DNA of 64,000 nt from Gamarada debralockiae (Eukaryota > Ascomycota > Leotiomycetes > Helotiales > Hyphodiscaceae), in the NCBI GenBank assembly GCA_002803225.1, contig NXFV01001368.1, forward strand, positions 124,001-188,000, read 5' to 3'. The position numbers were made by a program, and so were the translations under genes. Numbering within the stretch: the first letter of the stretch is position 1; the number at the start of each line of letters is the position of its first letter. This document shows positions 56,351 to 64,000 of the stretch, in pieces. The notes beneath the pieces were generated by a model. That model saw nothing but the letters and a program-made list of their open reading frames with translations, did not search any database and had not been told where the DNA came from.

Positions 56351-57570
56351 ATGGGCCGATCAAGGCCTCGAAAATCTGTCGCACGCTACTATACTCCTCC
56401 TCCTGATATATCTACTGCACCGGGTGAGCACCCGCGAACGCCAGCCCGGGCCGGAGTGCTTTTCGCAAAGCTCTACGCGCAAGAGCTCGGCCGTCCTATA
56501 CCTCAATCGATCGTACGCAAAGTTACTAGTATTATAGAGAGCGCGCAAACTCGAATTCACTCTTCAAAACAAGCGCGTACCTTCCACAACCGTCCTGACT
56601 CCGGGTCAGATGCTCGCGGTCGAAAGAGAGCTTTTCGACGCTCTAATACAGCTGTAATTGCTAATTATCTCGACGATGATACGTCCCTCTTAATGATCGT
56701 AGCGCACCTTGGCAAGACATTATAGAAGCTGCTGGCGTTCCCCTTCTGAAAACAACACACCTTAAAGTAGCAGGCCTTCGCGCAGTTACTCCAAAAACAA
56801 TCCAAAAGCCGTGTCGAGACGACGAGGATATAATAAACGTAGTTTGTGAGGAGGAGAAAGAGTTAGAGGAAAAGTAAGCACGCTTACGCTATGATTACGC
56901 TACGCAACAGCTTGCGCTTCGCCCACGGTCTTACAAGTGGAAAGACATTGTATTTTGCGACGAATTTCACCTCAGTATTGGCCCGCAAGTCACAAAGCGT
57001 GTAAAATAGAGAAGAGGAAGAGCATCTCGAGAAAAGACTTATAATGTTCACAAAAAGAAAGTTACAACAAAAGACACAAGGGCGAAAGCAAGGGAAGAGG
57101 CGCATTTAAACCTTTTGAACGTCTTCATAGTTATTAGACACAACTATAAGAAGATGATACCGTATGAGGTTCCTGGGAATTTAATTGGGAAAATGATAAT
57201 AAAAGTCTATACACAAGAGATTTTGCTTGCGATTAAAGACGACCTTCTTTCGCGGGGATTAACTCTATGGCAAGATAAAGACTCTGCGCACGATTCGAAG
57301 GCAACAAAAGCTTGGTTTCAAAAGAATAATGTTCCTTATATTACTTCTTTAAGTAACTCTTTTAATCTCTCAATTTTTGAATCGTATGCATACCCTTTAA
57401 AGAAGCTATTCCACGCGCGGCGGAGTACTACAAAGAAGGCAGCGTTAGCACGGTTTACACAAGTTTTTAATGAGGAAATAGATCAAGAGATGATTCAAAA
57501 TATGTACAAGTTCTATACTTAGCGTTTGCATGATTGTAGAAGGCGTAAAGGGCAAATAACGAAGTATTAG
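56351..57570 (+). mobile_element. Degenerate Tc1/mariner-type transposase
   Basis: From ATG 56351 a basic, helix-turn-helix-like N-terminus (PARAGVLFAKLYAQELGRPI) runs to about 56690. After a one-base frame change near 56690 it continues (APWQDIIEAAGVPLLKTTHL) to the catalytic region. The first catalytic Asp is in WKDIVFCDEFHLSIGPQ and the second in LTLWQDKDSAHDSKATKAWF. The third acidic position seems to be in NLSIFESYAYPLKK, corresponding to the usual SPDLNPIE block but poorly conserved. Three in-frame stops (56875-56877 TAA, 57007-57009 TAG, 57520-57522 TAG) interrupt it; each would be Gln if a CpA were restored from TpA, the RIP signature. Terminal repeats are not certain. The copy is dead. 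Confidence 0.75.
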
Positions 57571-57992
57571 AATAGTAGATATTTTTGATTTGTTGTGTAC
57601 ACCATAGAGGACCTACTTGCGCCCACCAATAGAGATGATACATTCACATTCCCAGGATCACTAAGGTTGAAAACAGCAAAATGCGACACTTTTGTTCCCA
57701 CAAACTATGTAATTGCTAGCACTCACACAGACTCAACTTTTTGTGATTTCTTACAGTTCGCAATGTAAACCAATTTTGGTTAACTGTCGCGGTTACGAAG
57801 TACTATCATATATAAGAAGTTTCAGGCCTCGGATTTCGGCGAAATGTGCAGGGCTTGCCCCTCTCCTTGAATCAATAGCTGACATGTCTTACAGAATTCC
57901 ACAACGCCATCCAAAGATTCTCCTTGCAAGTTTATTCAACTTTTACATTTTATTTACACTTGAAACTGGAGGGTAACTACAAAGCTACACAA
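57571..57992. other. Transposase flank and 3' flank of the iron-dependent dehydrogenase
   Basis: This contains GGCGCAAGTAGG-type sequence (57610-57625, minus orientation) that resembles the GTGCGCAACTAC at 56274-56285 on the other side of the transposase. The two may be worn terminal inverted repeats. No gene was seen. Confidence 0.4.
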
Positions 57993-59278
57993 CTATTCTA
58001 CAGCTAATTCCAAAAGCTCCAGAACATGCGCTTTATCGTCAAGTGGAACAGGATTCGTATGAACAAAATGATCCTGAAGACTGTTCGTGGCTAGCTCATC
58101 CAATTTTTCTCTTCCAATGCCAACATCTTTTAAAGATTTTGGCATGCCCAAAGTATTGAAGATTGCTCTCAGAACATCCCCAAGATCGGCCTTCTCCTCG
58201 TCCAAGCCAGCATCTTTCAATACCGAGCTCACCACGTTCTCGTCGCACAAAACTTTTTTCAAATCCGCCTGCTTTTCTCCATTTACCTTTGCATTATATT
58301 TGCAAACGGCCGGAAGCAAAATGCAACTCGTCTCTCCATGTCCAACGCCTTGCGGACCAAGCTGGTGTCCAATACCATGGCTCGCTCCCTTCCAAACATT
58401 CAAATACAGAAGCGTCATTGACAGGTTCGAGCCAAGCTGGCACTGCAGTCTCGCGTCCAAATCATCGGGATTTGTCTTTGTCTTCAACAATCCTTTTACG
58501 AGCAGCTTGAGGCCTTCTAATGCAGCAGCATCGGATTCCTGCGTCGGATTTTTTGACAGAAATCCTTCGACGCAGTGATCAATAGAGCGCACGCCGGATG
58601 AGAGCCATATCTTCATCGGTGTCGAGGTAGTCAATTCTGCGTCTAGGACCACAAGATTAGGGAACATCTTTTCATGTGTGAGCATTGTCTTTAAGTGCGT
58701 TCTCGTGTCGGTCACGCCCGCATACCGCGAGTACTCGCCGCCTGAGAGGGAGATGGGAATGCAGATGAGCGGGATCGTGGGTGCGTTGCCGGGAGATGCT
58801 CCAGTAGCTATTTTTGAGGTCAATCCTAAACGGAGAAAGTCGTCTTCGGTCTTGACTCCATTTGCGAGACCCTACATATTAGTTGTCAGATGTGCTCAAT
58901 CGAAATGACGGTTTAACTCACATAGGTAATGGCTTTTCCACCATCAGACAGACTTCCACCGCCGAGTGTTATCAGACAGTCTGCTTGTTTAGACTTCATA
59001 TCTTCCATGATAGGAAGCAGCTCATTTAAAGGGGTATGTGACTTGATGCCGACCCATGTTCCGACCAAGCTCGAACCCAGTGCCTCTTGCAACTGGGTCA
59101 GGAAGTTTGTCTTCTTAGACAAGGTATTGGATGCGATCACGTAAGGTCTTTGAGAGTGGAAGCTCTCCTTGACATGCTTTGCGCAAGCTTCATAGAAAGG
59201 AAGTCCGTAGGTGACTCGAGAATATGGGTGGTTGTTAGCATAGGGAAAGGTAGGACGAAAAGTCTCCTTGACAGTCAT
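57993..59278 (-). CDS. Iron-containing alcohol dehydrogenase (maleylacetate-reductase-like), 411 aa
   Basis: Exons 59278-58922 and 58871-57993 give 411 codons. These NAD(P)H enzymes reduce an aldehyde or ketone using a metal ion. The dinucleotide loop is LITLGGGSLSDGGKAITY, with the family GGGS motif. The C-terminal helical domain supplies metal ligands in SSGVRSIDHCVEGFL and in KGASHGIGHQLGPQGVGHGE. TPMKIWLSSGVRSIDH and SRYAGVTDTRTHLKT are closer to maleylacetate reductases, which act late in aromatic ring degradation, than to yeast Adh4. No other ring-cleavage gene lies nearby, so the substrate is uncertain. It appears intact despite sitting between dead elements. Confidence 0.88.
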
Positions 59279-59823
59279 GTTGGGATTAGTAGTATAAGGC
59301 TGAGCGTTAGAAAATTAAGTTTTTAAAGTTTTCGAGTTTCTTTAAACTAAGTTAAGCTCAATTATTAGTGTCTGACGGACGCTTTGAAGAGACCCTGAAA
59401 TGAGCTCTCCTATATAGGCTTGAGAATAATGTCAGATTACGCCACTTGCGCGTCCCGACATAGTCGAACCCCATCCCCTATTACACTCGGAGCTAAGATT
59501 GGTCAATTGGCAGAGCACTTGTCGGTGGAATCGGCAATGATTAGCTGAAGTGTACGACAAGCGAGAGCGCGGTAGCGCCGTGCCGTGAACTCCGAGGCTT
59601 GTCACGTGCGCTTCTCCCCCTTTCTTGAGACTTTAGCTGGGGGAAAACCTCGAGTCAGGCTGTTCCGATGTACCTCCTCCCTCCTAGCTCTAACACGTCA
59701 TCATCAACTTTTTTGACATCACTCGCCGTCACTTCTTACAGGAAGATGGATACAACGGAGTATAGCGGCAAACCAGATCCACTTGCAGATGTCTCCCCGG
59801 ATGGTGTTAGGGCACTGGGCTAG
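59279..59823. promoter_or_regulatory. Upstream region of the iron-dependent dehydrogenase
   Basis: An A/T-rich leader adjoins the start codon at 59278. GC-richer sequence without coding content follows (59440-59700). No element was identified. Confidence 0.4.
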
Positions 59824-59931
59824 GCGCTGACAGCGCTGAAGAACTACGCTAAGAGAGGGTTGGTTATGTCTCTTTAGTACACTGAAATCAAAGTTGTTCA
59901 CAGCGACCTTAGGCCTAACAAGTCCAAGTAA
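59824..59931 (+). pseudogene. Possible protein-kinase fragment (HSDLRPN)
   Basis: One frame reads ALTALKNYAKRGLVMSL, a stop, then YTEIKVVHSDLRPNKSK before another stop. The segment VVHSDLRPN matches the catalytic loop of fungal kinase-like proteins (consensus hHxDLxPxN, with the HSDLRP variant common in fungal orphan kinases), and the helix before it fits the preceding part of the C-lobe. Nothing else of a kinase is left. Given the short length this is a weak but plausible relic. Confidence 0.4.
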
Positions 59932-60029
59932 GATGAACTATCGGCGACGCCTAGCCTGTTAGAAGACTAGGTCACCACCTGTTAGCAGTTCTATTAGGCT
60001 GTATCCATTGCGCCCATTAGTGCCTAGTA

Positions 60030-60631
60030 CAGTCTGTTCCGGCAAGTGTTCGTCGAAAATTTGTATATATATATGCACTTTCGACTTCAAAGCTAAATAT
60101 TCCACAACCCCAAATTATTTTAGCTTAAAATTAAAGGATATTATAAAAAATATATTTCTTTATACGTATTACTAATTTTATAATATTATTATAATTAGAA
60201 CGCAAGTAAATAAAGTATTTATAAAGAGGCTTTAGGAAAATTATTACGAAAATTAAGCGAAAATTAAGAAAATCAAAAAATCTTATAATTTTATATTAAT
60301 TATAATTATAAACTTATACACCTCTATATTATAAAAGAAAAAAGCTTTATCTTATTATAATATTAGTTTTGAAATAAAATACTACAGTTTCATTAAATTA
60401 TTTAAATCTTAATTTAAAATAAATTTATTAAAAAATTAAAAAATTACTTTTTGAAAATTTAATGTAGATATCTTATATTTTATAAGATTTTATATTGGTA
60501 CTTATTAAGAACATCCTAGTTTGTATAAGGGTTTAAAAAGTATTTAATTAGCTTTAGTAGTTAAAAAGTTATAAAAATTGAAAGTTAGAGTGGGTATAGG
60601 ACATGTAACGAACACTTGCCGGAACAGACTG
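60030..60631. mobile_element. 602-bp AT-rich TA-flanked inverted-repeat element (MITE-like)
   Basis: Perfect 23-bp terminal inverted repeats lie at 60030-60052 and 60609-60631 (outer end CAGTCTGTTCCGGCAAGTGT). TA dinucleotides flank both ends (60028-60029 and 60632-60633), as in Tc1/mariner insertions. The interior (about 60055-60600) is strikingly A+T-rich by eye and has no frame of note, in contrast with the normal composition outside. It is either a non-autonomous MITE or an internally deleted element mutated by RIP. Confidence 0.85.
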
Positions 60632-61184
60632 TACCCATAATATAACGTGATACACAGGGGTTTACTTGCGCATGGTCTCCCGTCTTCCGCGCGAGTTCCA
60701 CATCCCAGCGCCGGCGAAGGTTTCCTGGGAAAGCTCCCTTGCCCCTCGACGGCTTGTTCGAGCACCACATCCTCTGAGCCTGCTCTTGGCCCCGGTACCT
60801 TGGCTCCTCCGCTACTGCAAACCAACGCCTGCAGCCTCAAAGCACCCCAGCTTGCTCCTACCAAAAAGACCCGCTACGACTAGGACCCTGGACGATTCAT
60901 GATTCTTGAGGATTTGGTACCGTAAAAGGAGCAAGTGTCTGTGGGTATGGGCGTGGGACTGGGTCGATTCGAGGTCCACAAAGCTTGGGTGCTCCCCGAT
61001 TTCCCTCAGCCGCAAGGACCGTCTGCCGCGTATGGGCGTGGGACTGGGTCGATTCGAAGTCCATAAAGCTTGGGGGTCCCATAGCTCTTTCCGCTCACAT
61101 CACCCCCAATTTTCCTCCCGTCAGAAGCCGCAAGGACGCTGGTAAATAGTCTGCCGCGTAACACCTCAGTCCTAGTTCTTCACA
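60632..61184. other. Region with a duplicated ~50-bp block, upstream of the small membrane gene
   Basis: The first part (60660-60885) is GC-rich with overlapping open frames but no domain, possibly a transposon or gene scrap. The second part carries direct repeats described separately and ends at the ATG 61185. Confidence 0.45.
60946..61080. repeat. Direct repeat, ~45-50 bp, period 85
   Basis: The copies are 60946-60995 and 61031-61080, both starting TATGGGCGTGGGACTGGGTC. They differ mainly by G/A and C/T changes in their second half. A shorter block (CCGCAAGGAC and GTCTGCCGCGTA) also recurs at 61011-61031 and 61128-61160. The arrangement suggests a local duplication of promoter or leader sequence. 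Confidence 0.8.
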
Positions 61185-61431
61185 ATGGGTACGTCCTTTC
61201 ACCACTTGGCCAGCGAATCTTATCAATCATGCTGAATCCGTCTCAATTACGATCTTCTCTGCAGATCCAACCACCATCCTCCCTCGTGGGCTTTCCATGG
61301 ACAACAGAATCAACCTCATCATCGGTGTTCTGTCCATCGTCATTAGTATCTTGAGTGTCGCCCTGGCCTGGGCAATGTGGAGACTCATGGAGAGACCTAG
61401 AAGGCAGAGACATCAAAGTATGTTGAGTTAA
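61185..61431 (+). CDS. Small single-span membrane protein, 56 aa
   Basis: A 4-nt first coding exon (61185-61188, ATGG) is spliced over intron 61189-61264 (GTACGT...TGCAG) to exon 61265-61431. The 56 codons begin MDPTTILPRGLSMDNRINLI. Residues ~17-42 form one hydrophobic helix (NLIIGVLSIVISILSVALAW), followed by a basic tail (RLMERPRRQRHQSMLS). The donor and acceptor are good and the frame is clean. No homolog is recognised with certainty. It may be one of the many short fungal membrane proteins. Moderate support only. Confidence 0.5.
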
Positions 61432-61969
61432 GGATTCCAAGTGCTGGAATCGACTGACTCCAAGAAAGGCCACCGCTTGAGCCGAGTTCGCTTGAAACAA
61501 TACCTTCTACACGTGCGGGTTATGAGTTGACGCTGCGTTTTGGGAGGAATCATTGACAAGGATGTAACTCTGCGAGGAAGGAGGTGGCCTCGACCAGGGT
61601 TTAAAAGGGGTGATTGAGATGTGGAAAACTGTTTCATTTTATACTTGTTCTTGTTCCTCGTGTATGACACATGATCCGTCAACCTTGACGTATCGGGGAC
61701 TTAGACCGTCACCGTGGATATCTCCCTTCTCTCAAGGGTTGCACAGCATTCAACTAGTGCCATAAAAGACTCAAAAATATCGCAATAAACTCCTCAAGTA
61801 TGCCGTAAACTCATACAACGGACTCCTGAAATCCGTATACATTTAGTTTTTGATCAGCCTTTCAGTATCCCAAACTCCATCCATCCATTCCCAAAGCATC
61901 GCCGACATCCAATGTTACTTAGACAACGGAAAGAAGCGGATTTCACAATTTAGGCTCATTCAAACAGCT
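61432..61969. other. Intergenic, convergent 3' ends
   Basis: This lies between the small membrane gene and the stop of the LMBD1-type gene. No coding content, repeat or RNA gene was seen. Confidence 0.45.
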
Positions 61970-63804
61970 TTACTCATCGTCGTGGGCGTCGTCCCCACGA
62001 ATGCCTCGTCCCGCAGCACCAGTGCTGGGTTTCTTCGTCTTCCCTCTGATATCCTGCCATGTTGCACCAAATCTCCGGCCTGTGCTTGCCAAAAGTCCTT
62101 CCTCTTCATCTGCCTCCGCATCCTCATCCAGCTCGCTCAAGTTGAGTTTTGGTGTGCGGAACAGCGAGGTAATGAAGACGATCAAGAAGACAGCCAAGAA
62201 AGCAAATTGTGCCCAGAACACCAGAGCTCCGAAGAATGGGAAGTTGAAAGTCACTCGGTTGAGGAAAGTCGAGACGACACTAGGCGTGCAGACATTCTTT
62301 GAGCCGTGTTCGTCTGATAGTTCTGAGCAGGGCTTGATCAGCTCTTTGTGGTTGGAGCAATCTGGTTGATCGTCTGGGTGCTTTGTTGGGTTTGTGCAGA
62401 AGGATTGAGCGCCGTAGATGGCGTATTGGGGTGCGACGATCATGGCGATTGCGTAGTTGATTGCAAGCATAATCAAGGTCAACATCACGGTTGCCATGAG
62501 GAGTGCTTGAGGCGAGGTGTGGCCTTTGCGGATCTCGAATAGCCTGACCCAGAGGAATCGAATGCCGATGGCGGCAATACCGACCACAGAGCTAGCGAAG
62601 AAGTAGAGGACAAGGAGGGCCATGATCGCATAGTCGACTGGGAAGATTTTTGAAGATTGGACGAAAACCCAGTTGACAGGTTGGAAGATGTTAATGCTGT
62701 TCAATTGTTAGTATGTGTATGTCAACATAGTAATTGTTTCACTTGCCTTCCAAGGATGTAACCGCAATGTTGCTTGCAAACAGAGTTCTTGGCCTTGTCA
62801 ATGCCAGTGATCAACATCGAAACCCAGATGATGATGGCGATAATAAGAAGCAAGATTCCTCCGATCAACTTAAGAGGTCTGAAAAATGCGCAAACCTTGG
62901 TCCAGGCTTTGACGATGAAGCTCCTTCCCTCGCCTTGAGCTTCGGCAGCAAGGCGTTCACGGCGCACGAGAGTACGTTCCTCACGCACCAAGGCTTCAAG
63001 TTCCCTTTGGTCTTTGGCTGGGAGTCCTCCCTCACGGCTAGCATTGCGACCCTCGAGTTGACGTTGTCTTTCCCTGTTCTGCTCTAGAGCGCTGGCCGTA
63101 GTCTCGGATAGTTGCGGAGCGCTGATTGAAGGTGCAGACTTGATGAAGGAAATCGGCAGTAGAGCAAAACCAGCTGCAGTATATAGAATGTAAAGCAGCG
63201 TTCCAAGTGAGATGAGCAATCCAAGAGCAAACGTCAAGGCCCGCTCGCCATGGTTCTCAGCCAACAAACGCTTGAAATAGTCGAGATCCAGATGAGCTCC
63301 CTTGCGGTACCTCGCTATTGGCACAAAGAATCCTACAATAAATAAGATTACGACGAGGGCGAGGAAAATGACGGTGTATTTCAACGCTCCGAAGAACCTC
63401 TGGCCAAATGTTTGGTTGCCCTCTTCCGCCTCGACATCATCGTATTCTTCATAAAGGAAATATGTAAATGGCACAACCAGGAGACAAAGGACGGCATCCA
63501 AGCTGTAGAGAAGATAGTACACAATCTTAAGCGTCAAGAGAATATTGTGCACGGCCTCTGGTGTTGCCCATTCCTTCTTTGCTCCCAATTTCGAAGTGGT
63601 AGAGCTGACAAGAGCGATATCAACGGGCAGTAGTAAAACGGTTGCCAGCAACGAGGTCAATGTGATGATGGTCACGGTCGACACCAGCGCGGATCGGTCT
63701 CGTGGAGTTTGGTACGTGTATATAAAGATGGCAGCAATGAGTGCTACAAGTCCCACAGCCACGGCATATGCGACCCATATGAAGGCGGTTTGTATGAGAG
63801 CCAT
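61970..63804 (-). CDS. LMBR1-domain lysosomal/vacuolar cobalamin-transporter-like protein, 594 aa
   Basis: Exons 63804-62747 and 62696-61970 give 594 codons in frame. The intron has a GC donor (AG|GCAAGT). Nine or so hydrophobic spans are arranged as in the LMBR1/LMBD1 family. The N-terminus is [20 protein letters not shown]. The conserved block [20 protein letters not shown] follows, then [20 protein letters not shown] and YEEYDD. A central cytosolic coiled coil ([20 protein letters not shown]) is followed by more spans and an acidic C-tail ([15 protein letters not shown]). In animals LMBD1 helps export vitamin B12 from lysosomes. Fungi generally do not use B12, so the true fungal role may differ. 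Confidence 0.9.
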
Positions 63805-64000
63805 GGCGTCGCGCCGTACGAGGTTCTCTCCTCGGTGTATCGGAGGATTGGTGGTGTTTTGACTGAGAACGCGTCTTTGTTAGCAGCCACTCGACTTTCA
63901 ATGAAAACTAGAGTGATAAACCCAAGCCTACTTACCTCGATATGAGTCTTCGTCCGGGTGAATATATTGTAAGTAATCTCTGTAACAGTAGAATTTGTCG
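63805..64000 (-). promoter_or_regulatory. Upstream region of the LMBD1-type gene
   Basis: The last 196 bases contain the leader and proximal promoter. No further gene can be supported before the window ends. Confidence 0.4.

Noticed and set aside
59490..59560. tRNA-like A-box (GGTCAATTGGCAGAGCA)
   Set aside because: No B box at the right distance and no acceptor stem could be paired.
1..64000. CRISPR array, bacterial operon or secondary-metabolite cluster
   Set aside because: There are no regularly spaced repeats and no polyketide or peptide synthase domains. Gene structure is eukaryotic throughout.

Overview
This is nuclear DNA of a filamentous ascomycete, most likely of the Leotiomycetes/Helotiales type. 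The genes have short GT-AG introns (mostly 45-75 bp), fungal-only families (SAS4, DUF7707-type, 2EXR), a large hybrid histidine kinase, and RIP-like nonsense changes in a transposon. The taxonomic call is inferred from gene style; no marker gene settles it. Exon models were built by hand from reading-frame continuity and splice consensus. For the multi-exon genes listed as intact, the summed exon lengths are divisible by three.

Layout. 1-6.8 kb: two unrecognised genes only 18 nt apart (2297-4540), then a minus-strand membrane protein (5665-6768). 7.4-9.7 kb: a graveyard holding a decayed UNC93-like transporter (7450-8870) and a Gfo/Idh/MocA-type fragment (9365-9667). 10.4-15.8 kb: a GAF/PAS hybrid histidine kinase. 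16.9-24 kb: ERO1, CKS1 and the tandem-bromodomain RSC4. 24.3-28.3 kb: the ribosome-associated Hsp70 SSB1. One of its introns is 1.67 kb and contains a complete 378-codon gene for a GIY-YIG-like protein with two zinc fingers. 28.6-44.6 kb: a dense housekeeping block with a 2EXR protein, mitochondrial ribosome recycling factor, an RGG-rich protein, CDC26, TAF2, SAS4, an IQ-motif protein and an aminoalcohol (choline/ethanolamine) phosphotransferase. 45.4-51.3 kb: a secreted GPI-type protein, the PX protein YPT35, a DsbA-like protein and a Cys-rich single-span surface protein. 51.8-61 kb: an accessory region with a broken BTB gene, about 3.4 kb without a recognisable gene, a RIP-damaged Tc1/mariner-type transposase, an iron-containing alcohol dehydrogenase, a possible kinase scrap, and a 602-bp AT-rich TA-flanked inverted-repeat element. 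61-64 kb: a small membrane protein and an LMBD1-type lysosomal/vacuolar transporter.

How the genes relate. There is no metabolic cluster. The conserved genes serve general functions: transcription and chromatin (TAF2, RSC4, SAS4), cell cycle (CKS1, CDC26), protein folding (SSB1, ERO1, DsbA-like), mitochondrial translation (RRF) and membranes (phosphotransferase, YPT35, LMBD1). Several are divergent pairs sharing short promoters. The most unusual features are the gene nested in the SSB1 intron, two genes with pairs of sequence-related long introns (introner-like), and the dead genes and elements at 7.4-9.7 and 51.8-61 kb.
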